Assembly (NCBI GenBank): GCA_040954445.1 | Contig: CP144361.1 | Span: forward strand, 248,001-312,000 | DNA: 64,000 nt | Origin: Burkholderia sp. | GTDB lineage: Bacteria; Pseudomonadota; Gammaproteobacteria; Burkholderiales; Burkholderiaceae | Direction: 5' to 3' | Part shown: positions 1 through 12,713 of the stretch, in pieces | Position numbering within the stretch: the stretch's first letter is position 1 | Layout of the letters: every line of letters starts with the position of its first letter | Notes under the pieces: generated by a model | Seen by the model: only the letters and a program-made list of their open reading frames with translations | What the model was told of the DNA's origin: nothing | Database searches by the model: none | Program-made: the position numbers and the translations under genes

Positions 1-419
1 ACCCGGACCATCTCACCCACTTCGAATAGGGTTTTCGGACGCGGCTTTTCCACGCCTTCCTGCATCTGCGACATGATTTTTTCGACTTCCCGTGGGGAAA
101 TCGGGCTCGGTCGATTCCGTGCGCCACCGATGAAGCCGGTCACCTTGGCCGTGTTCTTCACGAGGTGCCAGGCTTGGTCCGTCATTTCCATCTCGACCAG
201 CACGTAGCCGCGGAAGAAACGACGCTCGGTCACTGCCTTGTGGCCACCCCGAACTTCGACGACCTCTTCGGTCGGCACCAGGATCTGGCCAAACTTGTCT
301 TGCATGCCCGCACGTTCAATGCGCTCCTGAAGTGCACGTTGCACGGTCTTCTCCATACCGGAGTAAGCGTGCACGACGTACCAACGCTTTCCACTCGGCA
401 TCGCCGGAGTATCGCTCAT
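1..419 (-). CDS. nusG: Transcription termination/antitermination factor NusG, 3' part outside window
   Basis: NusG binds RNA polymerase and couples it to Rho and to the ribosome. The reverse strand reads from an ATG at 419 as [20 protein letters not shown], then on through [28 protein letters not shown] and a stretch ending FEVGEMVR at the window edge. This is the N-terminal NGN domain ([10 protein letters not shown]...[12 protein letters not shown]), so about 139 of the usual ~185 residues are visible and the KOW domain is off the edge. It starts one base after the secE stop, the normal secE-nusG coupling. No damage is seen in the visible part. Confidence 0.95.
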   Translation of the reverse strand, partial: MSDTPAMPSGKRWYVVHAYSGMEKTVQRALQERIERAGMQDKFGQILVPTEEVVEVRGGHKAVTERRFFRGYVLVEMEMTDQAWHLVKNTAKVTGFIGGARNRPSPISPREVEKIMSQMQEGVEKPRPKTLFEVGEMVR

Positions 420-420
420 A

Positions 421-801
421 TCATTTCCAACCTAGAATCGCCACGAAAATCACCCATTCGATCGACTTGTCGCTAAGCCAAAGAAAGAGCGCCATGACCA
501 GCACAAACCCAAACACGACCAGCGTGATTTGCGTGGCTTCCTTGCGCGTCGGCCATACAACCTTACGCACCTCCCGGTAGGAATCCTTCGCGAAGGCGAT
601 GAAGCTCTTACCCGGAAGAGACATCAGGGCGACGGCGAAACCAGCGATGACCCCCACTGCCAAGGCAGTACCACGGACGTACCATTCCTTGCCGCCAAGC
701 AAGAAAAAGCCCGCAAATCCGACCAAGACCAACAATACGCCCAGGCCCAGCATCAACTTATCGCTGGAGGTATTTACAGTTTCGACGGATGGATTCGCCA
801 T
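421..801 (-). CDS. secE: Preprotein translocase subunit SecE
   Basis: SecE is the small clamp subunit of the SecYEG channel in the inner membrane. The 126-residue product has two N-terminal hydrophobic segments (about 17-36 and 43-62), then the conserved amphipathic motif [17 protein letters not shown] and a last membrane segment. This is the three-segment form typical of proteobacteria. It is followed directly by nusG. Upstream the usual neighbour tRNA-Trp lies 2.5 kb away because IS30, IS630 and IS903-like debris has entered the operon, so the promoter now used by secE-nusG is unclear. Confidence 0.95.
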   Translation of the reverse strand: MANPSVETVNTSSDKLMLGLGVLLVLVGFAGFFLLGGKEWYVRGTALAVGVIAGFAVALMSLPGKSFIAFAKDSYREVRKVVWPTRKEATQITLVVFGFVLVMALFLWLSDKSIEWVIFVAILGWK

Positions 802-811
802 AACACGGCGG

Positions 812-1715
812 CCTCAAATCTGAAGCGCAACACCTTCACCAACCGGTAAATTGCGTGAATGGCAAAGAGAATGTACCAACAACTGCAACCAGAAGAACGT
901 ATGCGAATCGATTTCTGGCTGGCCATGCGATTGAGTCGAGAACTAGCCCGCAAAACACAAACCAACGGGTTGTACTCCCCGCGTGCAGCCCAAGCTTCGC
1001 GCAACACCCGCAACACCCACGCAACACCCATTGACAAGCTGCCCAACCGCCGATGAAGCTCGCACCCGACTCGATTCTCTGCGGCATCGTCTTTCAAAGC
1101 TTGCGTGAGCTCCAGTGGTGACCACGGGAGATTTCCGCTACCCTGAAGCGCACTTCCCGTGACGATCCACGCCTGCACGTGTCCAACACAACGATTTACA
1201 ACGCTATCTACGCTCAGCCCCGCAACGCACTCCGACGCGAACTGATTACCCGCCTGCGTCCGCATCGAAACAAGCGTCTGCCACGCTCGCGCGGCGCCGA
1301 TTTCGGCGCGGGGCTATTCCCGACGTGATCAGCATTCACATGCGCCCAACCGAGGTCGAAGACTGCCTTATTCCGGGTCACTGGGAAGGTAGCCTCATCC
1401 AAGGGCACGGGCAAAAAATCGATCGCGACCGTCTTCGTTGAGCGCATGAGCCGAGCCGTTCTGCTGGCCAAACTGTTCCGACTGCGAGCGCCGGACCTCG
1501 GCTCTACCTGGAGCCGAGAGGGCCTTCACAATCACACTGCAATCGCTTGTCGGGCCACTGCGCCAGTACTTGGCCAAGGGCGCGGATCTGTCTATCTACT
1601 TTCAAGATGACTGCGATGCGATTGCCGACTTACCTAACACTCGAACCTAACACTCGACCGCGTGCCAGACTAAACTTGCACACCGCTTCATAAATCTTGG
1701 CTAAGGTCTTAGCTC
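812..1715 (+). mobile_element. Decayed IS30-family element with transposase pseudogene
   Basis: An end-like sequence lies at 812-834 (CCTCAAATCTGAAGCGCAAC...). The reading frame from 871 begins MYQQLQPEERMRIDFWLAMR, the usual start of an IS30 helix-turn-helix region. Further on, separate frames give [11 protein letters not shown] near 1180 and GHWEGSLIQGHG near 1378, which are IS30 core motifs. Several frameshifts and stops separate these pieces, so no functional transposase remains. The end lies 11 bp upstream of secE. Confidence 0.75.
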
Positions 1716-1864
1716 ACCCCACCGACCTCAAGCCCATTAACCAGCGATGTGCTGCACTTCACTTTTGAAACCGCCCAACTTACTCATAAGTCAGAAATAT
1801 AGATAAAACTTGGATGTCCGCAGAAGGACCGTACCAGATCAGGATGAAGCTTGATATCCGAAAG

Positions 1865-2160
1865 CTAAATGTGCACTTGATCAGCAAGCTGTTCGCCACT
1901 GCGCACCGGATTGTGCCTGACACCAGTCCACTTTGTGTAGCGCCAAAGCAGCTCATCGGGGTTCAGGTCCGGAGCGTAGTAGCCCCACCACAAAAAGTGC
2001 AGGGATAACTTGTCCTTCAGGCTGTCGACGTAGGCACGCACACTATGGATCTTGTGCGATGGCAATCCGTCCAGCACCAGATGAATCGGCCTGCGCCGTC
2101 CTTTCATCATCTTTCGTAGCAGGTGCACGAACTGCTCGCCGTGCAGGCCACGCCCTGTAG
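1865..2160 (-). pseudogene. IS630-family transposase, C-terminal fragment
   Basis: The reverse strand encodes LVLDGLPSHK followed about 40 residues later by YYAPDLNPDELLW. These are the second and third parts of the IS630 DDE catalytic core. The N-terminal half is missing: the frame is cut at 2161 by the left end of an IS903-like element. It is a different IS630 subtype from the fragments at 9.6, 37.2 and 60.0 kb, which read SPELNPDEILNADLK. Confidence 0.75.
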
Positions 2161-3277
2161 GGCGTTGTTGCATAAACCTGGTGAGAGCCGGTGATGTTTA
2201 CGCGCAACAGTCTGCACCAGCCCCTGTTATCCAGTCAGATTCCGACGTAAATTCTCGACCTTTACCAAGAAGATACGCAGGGACATACGCAAGACATGTG
2301 AGCCGAAGACACGCTACCGTTTCAGGAACTGGGCATAACACGGGCCTAATCAACACGGGGAACGTGACGCTATGGATAGATGCAGCCATCCTTGCCAGAA
2401 CGCCCGACGTCATACCCATGCGTGGTCGCCCGCATCTGTACGGCAATACACTGATTCAGGCATTGCTTGGCGTGAAGCCCGTCTATCGACGGGCGCTACG
2501 TGCCCTGCAAAGTTTCGCCCAAAGTCTGCACGATCTGACTTTCCCAAGCTTGCCGGTGCCGAATTACACCATGCTTTGTCGCCAAGGAAAACGTTTGGCA
2601 TCGAACTACTGATCCTTCGCGAGAGCGAAGCGATCCACCTTGGCGGTCGACAGCACCGGTCTGAAGGTCTATGACAAAGGTGGTGCGCCAGCACGGCTAC
2701 TCGAAGCGGCGCACGTGGCGTAAAGTCCCTCGCGCGCTCAATGCGAATATGGATCAAGTGCGTGCCGCGCTGATGATGCATCAAAATGATGACTGACGGT
2801 GATGCTTTGGCCAAGTTGCTCGATCAAATTCCGTGCGACGAACAGATAGATTTCATCGGTGGCGACGATGCCTACGACACCAAGCCATGCCATGCGGCTA
2901 TCCCTGCACGCAGTGCCGATCTTGCGATTCCGCCGCGCGAGGGTGCCGCTCATTGAGCAGCGGATACGCCCCGTGCGGCGCGGCGTCACGGTGCGATTGA
3001 TGCAATTACCCGTGACGGTCATCGAGAATGGAAGAAAAGCAGTGTCTAGCATCGAAAGTTGTTCGCCGAAAATGCGATGTATCGGCTCAAAACGCTCATC
3101 GGAAACCGTCTGTAGGCCCGTCACATGGGCTCGCAGGCGATCCGAGGTCACCGTTCGAGTCGGCGGTCGTAATCAACCGCATGGTTGACCTCGCGCGTCC
3201 GCAATCCGTTCGTATCATCTGAAATGATGCCCATCAAATGTCATTGCGTCCTCGCGCTCGATTTATGCAACAACGCC
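2161..3277 (+). mobile_element. IS903-like element copy A, old and degenerate
   Basis: Starts GGCGTTGTTGCATAAA at 2161 and ends with its inverted copy at 3277, so it is near full length. The transposase frame is broken by many indels; readable pieces include MDRCSHPCQNARRHTHAW in one frame and DLALIRV-like pieces in others. Sequence divergence from the consensus copies (for example 58855-59977) is the highest in the window, so this is one of the older insertions. No 9-bp target duplication is visible. Confidence 0.85.
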
Positions 3278-3310
3278 AGTAAAATGCTACATCTGAGTGT
3301 GACGATTGGG

Positions 3311-3383
3311 CAGGGGCAGAGGGAATCGAACCCCCAACCTTCGGTTTTGGAGACCGAGGCTCTGCCAGTTGAGCTATACCCCT
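3311..3383 (-). tRNA. trpT: tRNA-Trp (anticodon CCA)
   Basis: The reverse strand folds as a full cloverleaf: acceptor AGGGGTA pairing with TGCCCCT, D arm AGCTCAACTGGCAGAGC, anticodon loop CTCCAAA, and T arm GGGGGTTCGATTCCCTC. CCA is not encoded. It sits between tuf and the debris before secE, its standard location. Confidence 0.93.
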
Positions 3384-3440
3384 GCATCAATAGGACCGGA
3401 CAGCTCCAGCCCTAACACTGTCGATCCTCGACTAACTGGC

Positions 3441-4631
3441 TTAGTCAAGGATCTTGGCGACGATGCCTGCACCGACGGTACGGCCACCTTCGCGGATCGC
3501 AAAGCGTAGACCTTCTTCCATCGCGATCGGAGCAATCAATTTCACCGTAATCGACACGTTGTCGCCCGGCATGACCATTTCCTTGTCCTTCGGAAGCTCG
3601 ATCGAGCCAGTCACGTCCGTCGTACGGAAGTAGAATTGCGGACGATAGTTATTGAAGAACGGCGTGTGACGACCACCTTCGTCCTTGCTCAGCACGTACA
3701 CTTCAGCTGTAAAGTGCGTGTGCGGCTTGATCGAACCCGGTTTGGCCAGAACCTGTCCACGCTCCACATCTTCACGCTTCGTGCCGCGCAGCAGGATACC
3801 CACGTTGTCGCCTGCCTGACCTTGGTCCAGCAGCTTACGGAACATTTCCACGCCGGTGCAAGTCGTCTTCTGCGTGTCCTTGATACCGACGATTTCGATT
3901 TCTTCGCCGACCTTCACGATGCCGCGCTCGACACGACCTGTCACTACCGTGCCTCGACCCGAGATCGAGAACACGTCTTCCACCGGCATCAGGAACGTAC
4001 CGTCGACCGCGCGCTCCGGCGGAGGGATATGCGAGTCCAGCGCGTCGGCCAAGCTCATGATCGCCGTTTCGCCCAGCTCGCCCTTGTCGCCTTCCAGTGC
4101 CAGCTTGGCCGAACCTTTGATGATCGGCGTGTCGTCGCCCGGAAAGTCGTACTTCGACAGGAGTTCGCGAACTTCCATCTCGACCAGCTCGAGCAGTTCA
4201 GTGTCGTCCACCATGTCGCATTTGTTCAGGAAAACGATGATGTACGGAACACCAACCTGACGCGCCAGCAGGATGTGCTCACGCGTTTGCGGCATCGGGC
4301 CGTCCGCCGCTGAGCACACCAAGATCGCACCATCCATCTGCGCGGCGCCCGTGATCATGTTCTTCACGTAGTCGGCGTGGCCTGGGCAATCGACATGTGC
4401 GTAGTGGCGGTTCGCCGTTTCGTACTCGATATGCGCGGTGTTGATCGTGATGCCACGTGCCTTTTCTTCCGGCGCCGCGTCGATTTCGTCGTACTTTTTC
4501 GCTTCGCCGCCGAACTTCGACGATAGAACCGTCGCGATGGCTGCCGTCAGCGTCGTCTTGCCGTGGTCAACATGACCGATCGTACCGACGTTGACGTGCG
4601 GCTTGGTCCGCTCAAATTTTTCCTTGGCCAT
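3441..4631 (-). CDS. tuf: Elongation factor Tu
   Basis: EF-Tu is the GTPase that delivers aminoacyl-tRNA to the ribosome. The product has 396 residues, the usual length, starting [21 protein letters not shown] motifs are present: GHVDHGKT (P loop, about 19-26), DCPGHADY (about 81-88), NKCDMVD (about 136-142) and the SALKL-equivalent GSAKLAL (about 174-180). It ends [11 protein letters not shown]. The ATG at 4631 is chosen over an upstream TTG at 4637 because GGGAG lies 6 bases before it and family members start MAKEKF. It is cotranscribed with flanking tRNAs from the promoter at 5018-5046. The frame is intact. Confidence 0.98.
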   Translation of the reverse strand: MAKEKFERTKPHVNVGTIGHVDHGKTTLTAAIATVLSSKFGGEAKKYDEIDAAPEEKARGITINTAHIEYETANRHYAHVDCPGHADYVKNMITGAAQMDGAILVCSAADGPMPQTREHILLARQVGVPYIIVFLNKCDMVDDTELLELVEMEVRELLSKYDFPGDDTPIIKGSAKLALEGDKGELGETAIMSLADALDSHIPPPERAVDGTFLMPVEDVFSISGRGTVVTGRVERGIVKVGEEIEIVGIKDTQKTTCTGVEMFRKLLDQGQAGDNVGILLRGTKREDVERGQVLAKPGSIKPHTHFTAEVYVLSKDEGGRHTPFFNNYRPQFYFRTTDVTGSIELPKDKEMVMPGDNVSITVKLIAPIAMEEGLRFAIREGGRTVGAGIVAKILD

Positions 4632-4693
4632 TTTCAACTCCCTTAAGGAATTTCACATGTTGCGCCGCGCGCAAACAGACACTGACAACTTGA

Positions 4694-4768
<75 letters not shown>

Positions 4769-4800
4769 GAAACGAGTAGAGTAAATTACTACACGGGACG

Positions 4801-4874
4801 TGGAGCGGGTGAAGGGAATCGAACCCTCGTCGTAAGCTTGGAAGGCTTCTGCTCTACCATTGAGCTACACCCGC
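4801..4874 (-). tRNA. glyT: tRNA-Gly (anticodon TCC)
   Basis: The reverse strand gives GCGGGTGTAGCTCAATGG..., anticodon loop CTTCCAA and T loop GTTCGATTC, ending CACCCGCTCCA with encoded CCA (TGG at 4801-4803). Confidence 0.94.
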
Positions 4875-4917
4875 GTGGGATTACACACTGTACGATTTTT
4901 TACCGCTCTGCATCTCT

Positions 4918-5003
4918 TGGTGGAGGAGGTTGGATTCGAACCAACGTAGGCGTAAGCCAACAGATTTACAGTCTGCCCCCTTTAGCCACTCGGGCACCCC
5001 TCC
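4918..5003 (-). tRNA. tyrU: tRNA-Tyr (anticodon GTA)
   Basis: An 86-nt class II tRNA with acceptor GGAGGGG, anticodon loop CTGTAAA, a long variable arm (GGCTTACGCCT) and T loop GTTCGAATC, with encoded CCA at 4918-4920. First gene of the tRNA-tuf operon. Confidence 0.94.
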
Positions 5004-5017
5004 GTAGAGAACTTGAG

Positions 5018-5046
5018 ATTATTCTGGTACGCGTACCTCATGTCAA
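5018..5046 (-). promoter_or_regulatory. Strong sigma-70 type promoter of the tRNA-tuf operon
   Basis: On the reverse strand TTGACA (5046-5041) is followed after exactly 17 bp by AATAAT (5023-5018). The predicted start is near 5011, just before tRNA-Tyr. A consensus -35 and ideal spacing fit a highly expressed tRNA-EF-Tu operon. Confidence 0.85.
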
Positions 5047-5209
5047 GCACTGTTGGAGATTTTTTAGAGCTCCCGCTGTATCGCCTCCGGCATGCTATGT
5101 CGATCGCTTGGCCCCGGTGCCCCGTCCACCAATGCTCTGTAAAAACATCGACGCGCACCGAATTCGGTGACCGTAGCGGAATCGTCCCCGCCTAGATTGC
5201 ATCACACCG

Positions 5210-6335
5210 GTCGTTGTTGCATAAATCGAGTGTGAGGATGCAATAGCATCGACGGGATAATTTCAGGCGATACGAACGGATTGCGGACGAGCGAGGTCCG
5301 CCATACGGTTGATGACGCCGACGCGAATGGAGACCTCGGTCGCCTGCGCGTCGATGTGACGCGCCCAGAGACAGTTGCCGGTGAGGGTCTTGAACCGATA
5401 CATCGCATTCTCGGCAAGCGATCGCCGGTGGTAGCCACTGTCTTGCTTCCATTCTAGACGACCGTCACGGGCAATTGCATCAACCGCGCCATTACGCCAC
5501 GCCGCACCGGGCATATCCGCTGGCCAATGAACGGCACCCTCGCGTGGCGGCATCGAAGAAATAGCACTGCGTGCAGCAATGGCCGCATGGCATGGCTTTG
5601 TGTCGTAGGCACCATCACCGCCGATGACATCGATTTGTTCTTCGCGTGGAATCTGGTCGAGCAACTTGGCCAGAGCGTCACCGTCAGCCACATTCTGATT
5701 CGTCATTAGCGCGGCATCCCCTTGACCCGTATTCGCGTTGAGCGCGAGATGGACTTTACGCCACGTGCGCCACTTCGAGTAGCCGTGCTGGCGCACTTTC
5801 CATTCACCTTCTCCATAAACCTTCAGACCGGTGCTGTCGACAACCAGATAAATCGGTTCATTGTCACGAAGGATCGGCAGTTCGACATCAAGCGTTTTTG
5901 CCCGGCGACAGAGCGCGTGGTGTAATTCGGCACCGGCAAGCTCGGGAAGGCCAGATCGCGCAGACTTTGGGTGAAACCTTGCAGGGCGCGCAACGTCAGT
6001 CGATAGACGGTCTTCACGCCAAGTAATGCCTGAATCAGCGTATCGCCGTATAGACACGGGCGACCACGTGTGGGTATGGCATCGGGTATTCTGGCAAGGA
6101 CGGCTTCATCTATCCATATTGTTATGTTCCCCCGGTTGATCAGGCCTTCATTATAGGGACCGCCCAATTCCTGACACGGTAGCATGTCTTCGGCTTACCT
6201 GTCTTGTGTATGTCCTTGCGCATTTTCTTGGCAAAAAATAGGCAGTTACTCTGGAATCTGAGTTGATAGGGGGCTGGCCCCGTGACCGTTGCGCGTAAAC
6301 GTCAACAGATCTCGCTCGATTTATGCAACAACGCC
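5210..6335 (-). mobile_element. IS903-like element copy B, frameshifted
   Basis: Both terminal repeats are present (left end mutated to GTCGTTGTTGC; right end to 6335). The transposase is split: WIDEAVLARIPDAIPTRGRP is in one frame (5823-6185) and DNEPIYLVVDSTGLKV through NRMADLARPQSVRIA in another (5263-6057), joined by an indel near the NYTT motif at about 5920. Between its right end and the secA stop lies about 95 bp with no recognisable gene; argJ, often downstream of secA in relatives, is not seen. Confidence 0.88.
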
Positions 6336-6431
6336 ATCAGTCGCACCTTCTCGGGTGTAGCACTTGCAAATATCGCACACGACCGTATGCGGCATGGATC
6401 AGTGCCCACGCACAGAGTTCCGCCGCCGGGA

Positions 6432-9182
<2,751 letters not shown>

Positions 9183-9300
9183 CGATCAGGTCTACGTTCC
9201 AGCAACGCCCCCGGAGCAGATGACGCCGGGGCCGGCGCGCCGAGCCTTGGCGGCTTAGCGTATGAGTGAAAATGAGGCTCTCCCCCAGGGGGGGTATCTA

Positions 9301-9414
9301 TGAATCCACAATTCGGGATTTTGAAATTTGAAATTTTTCCTTCATCTCTCGTTTTTCGATGCCCATCACATGAGGGATGATTTTTCAATTTCAAGATCAC
9401 AAATTGCGAATCAA
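9301..9414. repeat. 114-bp TA-flanked palindrome, copy 1
   Basis: The TA dinucleotides are at 9299-9300 and 9415-9416. The left arm starts TGAATCCACAATTCGGGATT and the right arm ends TCACAAATTGCGAATCAA, with a central ...GATGCCCATCACATGAGGGATGA-like segment in inverted orientation relative to the other copies. Arms are partly mismatched, so this looks like an older copy. It lies between secA and IS debris. Confidence 0.8.
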
Positions 9415-9427
9415 TAAACCATTGTAG

Positions 9428-9556
9428 CGGATCCGGTTATTAAGACACGCTTTTCGATCAGGCGGCGAGCGTCAAGATGCTGGCCTAATGGGCTTCGATG
9501 GGTGCCTTTGAAGTCCAATTTTCTGAGACGCCATTCGCGATTGTATCGATCCTGGA
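9428..9556 (-). mobile_element. Integrase-core transposase element, 3' end remnant
   Basis: The segment begins GGATCCGGTTATTAAGACAC and continues with GCGTCAAGATGCTGGCCTAATGGGCTTCG. It matches, on the same strand, the end of the better preserved remnant at 26850-27005, whose reverse strand reads RLEKLGLQKSPLEAH, the C-terminus of an rve-type transposase. Only about 130 bp remain. Confidence 0.5.
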
Positions 9557-9558
9557 GC

Positions 9559-9632
9559 GGCGTTGTTGCATAAATCTAGCAGAGCCGCTGACGTTTACGC
9601 GTTGCGGTCGTGGGGCCAGCCCCTGTTATTGA
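9559..9632 (+). mobile_element. IS903-like left-end fragment
   Basis: GGCGTTGTTGCATAAATCTA at 9559 begins a left end (the side upstream of the transposase) that stops after about 74 bp at CCCCTGTTAT, where IS630-type sequence begins. Confidence 0.7.
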
Positions 9633-9931
9633 TAAGAAATATGTAAACTTGAATCAAGCTGCATGAAAAATTAGTTTGTGCATGAAAGAGCGAGCGACAC
9701 GTTTTTGTGATTCCTGGAGACGACGTAGATGGCTAATGACCGCTTTTTAAGATCCCTCTTGGTCCGTTCCGGAGCCTGTTTCGTCACATTCGCCTTAAGG
9801 TCAGCATTGAGCATCTAGTCTGGATTCAGTTCCGGGCTGTACGATGGCAGGTAGAATACTTCGATCTCGTCGACGTGCCCGGGAAACCACGCCGTGACTG
9901 GCTTGGCGTGATGAACCTTCAGGTTGTCGAG
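9633..9931 (-). mobile_element. IS630-family remnant (transposase C-terminus and terminus)
   Basis: The reverse strand encodes LNPD followed by MLNADLKANVTKQAP in a frame with defects, like the fragments at 37126-37318 and 59978-60177. The terminus reads TTGATAAGAAATATGTAAAC directly after TA at 9631-9632. That end resembles the arms of the 114-bp palindromes. The right part is cut by the 138-bp element at 9932. Confidence 0.65.
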
Positions 9932-10069
9932 GGCGTTATTGCATAAATCGAGCGAGAGGATGCCATGACATTGACGGGCATAATTTTAGGAGATACGAAG
10001 GGATTGCGGACGAGCGAGGTCTGCAATCCGTTCCATTACGTCCTCACGCTCGATTTATGCAACAACGCC
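9932..10069. mobile_element. 138-bp non-autonomous element (MITE138), copy 1
   Basis: It begins GGCGTTATTGCATAAATCGA and ends ATTTATGCAACAACGCC. The first ~90 bp are the right end of the IS903-like element (TCAGG-like, GATACGAAGGGATTGCGGAC), and the last ~48 bp are the same right end inverted (TGCAATCCGTTCCATTACG...). No coding sequence. No target duplication is seen; it abuts truncated copy D. Confidence 0.8.
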
Positions 10070-10856
10070 CGGAATCGGAGGAATAGCACTGCGTGCAGCC
10101 ATGGCCACATGGAATGGCTTGGTGTCGTAGGCACCGTCACCGCCGATGACATCGATTTGTTCTTCGCGTGGAATCTGGTCGAGCAATTTGGCCAGAGCAT
10201 CACCGTCAGCCACATTCTGATGTGTCATTAGCGCGGCATGCACTTGATTCGTATTCGCGTTGAGCGCAAGATGGACCTTACGCCACGTGCGCCGCTTCGA
10301 GTAGCCGTGCTGGCGCACCCCTTCCATTCACCTTCGCCATAGACCTTCAGACAGGTACTGTCGACCACTAAATGGATCGGTTCGTTGTCGCGAAGGATCG
10401 TCAGTTTGACATCAAGCGTTTTGCCTGGCGACAGAGCGTGGTGTAATTCGGCATCGGCAAGCTCGGGAAGGCCAAATCGAGCAGACTTTGGGTGAAACCT
10501 TGTAGGGCGCGCAACGTCAGTCGATAGACGGTCTTCACGCCAAGTAATACCTAAATCAGCGTATCGCTGTATAGACACGGGCGACCACGCGTGAGTATGG
10601 TGTCAGGTATTCTAGCAAGGACGGCTTCATCTATCCATATCGTCATGTTCCCACAATTGATCAGACCTTCATTATAGGCCGCCCAATTCCTGACGTGGTA
10701 GCGTGCCTTCGGCTCACCTGTCTTGTGTATGTCCTTGCGCATTTTCTTGGCAAAAATTAGGCAGTTACTCTGGACTCTGACTTGATAGAAAGGGGCTGGC
10801 CCGTGACCATTGCGCGTAAACGTCAACGGCTCTCGCTCGATTTATGCAACAACGCC
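10070..10856 (-). mobile_element. IS903-like element copy D, truncated
   Basis: The 3' third of the transposase is missing; the remaining frames encode MRKDIHKTGEPKARYHVRNW and then VHAALMTHQNVADGDALAKL with frameshifts. The left-end terminal repeat is intact at 10856. Confidence 0.85.
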
Positions 10857-10902
10857 CATGAGAGATGACTTTCTAATTTCAATATCACGAATTGTGGATC
10901 AG
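10857..10902. repeat. Right half of a 114-bp palindrome
   Basis: ATGAGAGATGACTTTCTAAT... ends GAATTGTGGATCAG followed by TA at 10903-10904. The left half was lost where copy D ends. The last bases provide the stop codon of dut. Confidence 0.65.
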
Positions 10903-11345
10903 TATTGGCCGGTGCTTCCGAAACAGCCCTCGCCACGCTCGCTTTGTACGAAATCCTCAACAAGGTTAAAGCTGGCCTGCACCACCGGCACGATCACCAG
11001 TTGGGCCAGGCGCTCGAACGGGTTCAGCACGAACTCGGTCGGCCCGCGGTTCCAGGTCGAAATCATCAGTGGGCCTTGGTAGTCGGAATCGATCAGGCCG
11101 ATCAGGTTACCGAGCACGATGCCGTGCTTGTGGCCAAGGCCCGAGCGCGGCAAGAGCAGCGCTGCGTAGCAGGGGTCGGCCACGTGGATCGCCAGACCCG
11201 TCAGCACCAAAGTGGTTTCGCCCGGTTTCAGCGTGATAGGCGCGTCCAGGCAGGCGTGCAGGTCGAGGCCCGCGCTGCCTAGCGTGGCGTAGTTCGGCAG
11301 GTAGTTACGCATGCGCTGGTCGAGGATCTTCAGGTTGAATTTCAT
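10899..11345 (-). CDS. dut: Deoxyuridine 5'-triphosphate nucleotidohydrolase (dUTPase)
   Basis: dUTPase hydrolyses dUTP to dUMP and pyrophosphate, keeping uracil out of DNA and feeding dTMP synthesis. The 148-residue trimeric-type protein shows motif 1 SAGLDLHAC (about 24-32), motif 2 [10 protein letters not shown] (about 66-75), motif 3 [11 protein letters not shown] (about 82-92) and motif 5 GCFGSTGQ at the C-terminus, where the first Gly-Gly pair of most relatives is Gly-Cys. The final Tyr codon and the TGA stop come from the TA plus the end of a 114-bp palindrome inserted at the 3' end. Next gene upstream is coaBC. Confidence 0.93.
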   Translation of the reverse strand: MKFNLKILDQRMRNYLPNYATLGSAGLDLHACLDAPITLKPGETTLVLTGLAIHVADPCYAALLLPRSGLGHKHGIVLGNLIGLIDSDYQGPLMISTWNRGPTEFVLNPFERLAQLVIVPVVQASFNLVEDFVQSERGEGCFGSTGQY

Positions 11346-11427
11346 CCGACAGGTCGCTGGGAGAAAGTTGGAAGGAATCTCCTGGAAGCCCCGCTTCGTA
11401 TGCGGAGAACCCAGCAGGGGAATGCCG

Positions 11428-12650
11428 TCAGATCAGGCGCGTATTGAGCAGGCGCTTCGCGATCTCCTCAATCAGTGTGTGCGCGAGTGTAGCCTTAGGC
11501 GCGCGCGGTAGGCGCGTAGTGCCGGCGGCCTCGCACAGTACCACCTCATTGTCGTCGAGGCCGAAGGTCGAGGGGCCCAGGTTGCCAATCAGGAGCGGAA
11601 CCTGCTTACGGCGGCGCTTGTCCTTGCCATGTACCTCGAGATCGCCGCTCTCGGCCAAAAACCCACGCAGTAGGGCGCGTCGGGCAGGGCGGCCACGCTG
11701 GCTAAGATATCTGGGTTCTCGACGAATTCGAGCACTGGCATCTTGTGATCAGCGGTCTTTTTTATCTTGTGTGCCGCCGGCTGCGCGACGCGCCAGTCGG
11801 CTACGGCGGCTACCGCAATGAACAGGTTCGCGTCGGGCACGGCATACATCACTGCGTCGTGCATCTGCTGCGCGGTTTGCACGTCCTGGCGGTAAACGCC
11901 CCAGGGTGTTTCCAGATGGACTGGCCCCGCCACCAAATGCACCTCGGCACCGGCCTGCTGGGCCGCGCGCGCCAGCGCGAAGCCCATCTTTCCGCTAGAC
12001 AGGTTAGTCAGGCCGCGCACCGGGTCGAGTGGCTCAAAGGTCGGGCCAGCCGTGATCAGCACGCGCTTATGGGCCAGCCGCTTGGGCTCGAAGTGCGAGA
12101 CGACCGCTTCATAGATGGCGACAGGCTCCAGCATGCGACCGTCGCCAACCTCGCCGCAGGCCTGCGCGCCCGCATCGGGGCCCAGCACCGAGATGCCGTC
12201 AGCGCGCAGCTGCGCAACGTTGCGCTGAGTGATCAGATTTTCCCACATCTGCCGATTCATCGCCGGTACCACCAGCAGTGGGCAGCCGCGCGCGATGCAC
12301 AGCGTCGAAAGCAGGTTATCGGCGAAACCATGGGCAAGTTTGGCGATGAAGTCGGTTGAGGCTGGCGCGATCAGGATAGCGTCGGCTGCGCGCGACAGGT
12401 CGATATGCGTCATGTTGTTGTCGACTCGCGTATCCCACTGGCTGGTGTAGACCGGTCGCCCCGACAGTGCCTGCATCGTCACCGGCGTGATGAACTGGGT
12501 GGCCGCCTCGGTCATGACGATCTGCACAGTCGCACCGGCCTTGATTAACAGGCGTGTGAGCTCGGCTATCTTGTAGCAGGCGATACCGCCTGTCAGGCCG
12601 ACGACGAGGTGTTTTCCTGCGAGTTCCTGTTGTTTCAACTGGATCTCCAC
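11428..12650 (-). pseudogene. coaBC: Phosphopantothenoylcysteine decarboxylase/ligase, one-base frameshift
   Basis: CoaBC makes 4'-phosphopantetheine from phosphopantothenate in coenzyme A synthesis. The first frame (GTG at 12650) carries the flavoprotein CoaC domain: VVGLTGGIACYKIAEL (about 16-31), IAPASTDFIAKLAHG, and PAMNRQMWEN, then the CoaB domain ITAGPTFEPLDPVRGLTN and NPDILASVAAL. At the run of five T (reverse strand, 11661-11657) the frame breaks after YCVGF, and the correct continuation LAESGDLEVHGKD...GPSTFGLDDNEVVL lies in the next frame down to 11428. One extra T would restore a ~405-residue protein. The gene is normally essential, so slippage, a sequencing error or true decay all remain possible. 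Confidence 0.85.
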
Positions 12651-12713
12651 GAATGAAACGGGCCGGCGCCCCAGGGCTCGGCCCCGTAAAGCACGTTCCT
12701 CACCCCAAGGGGC

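Noticed and set aside
774..1265. 163-codon reverse frame upstream of secE
   Set aside because: Antisense to the IS30 transposase remnant; not protein-like.
6336..6431. Possible argJ start downstream of secA
   Set aside because: Translation ([20 protein letters not shown]) does not match ArgJ; too short to assign.
9301..9414. Palindromes as ordinary Rho-independent terminators
   Set aside because: Arms are ~47 bp, A/T-rich at the base, lack a T tract and have TA borders; they behave as inserted units.
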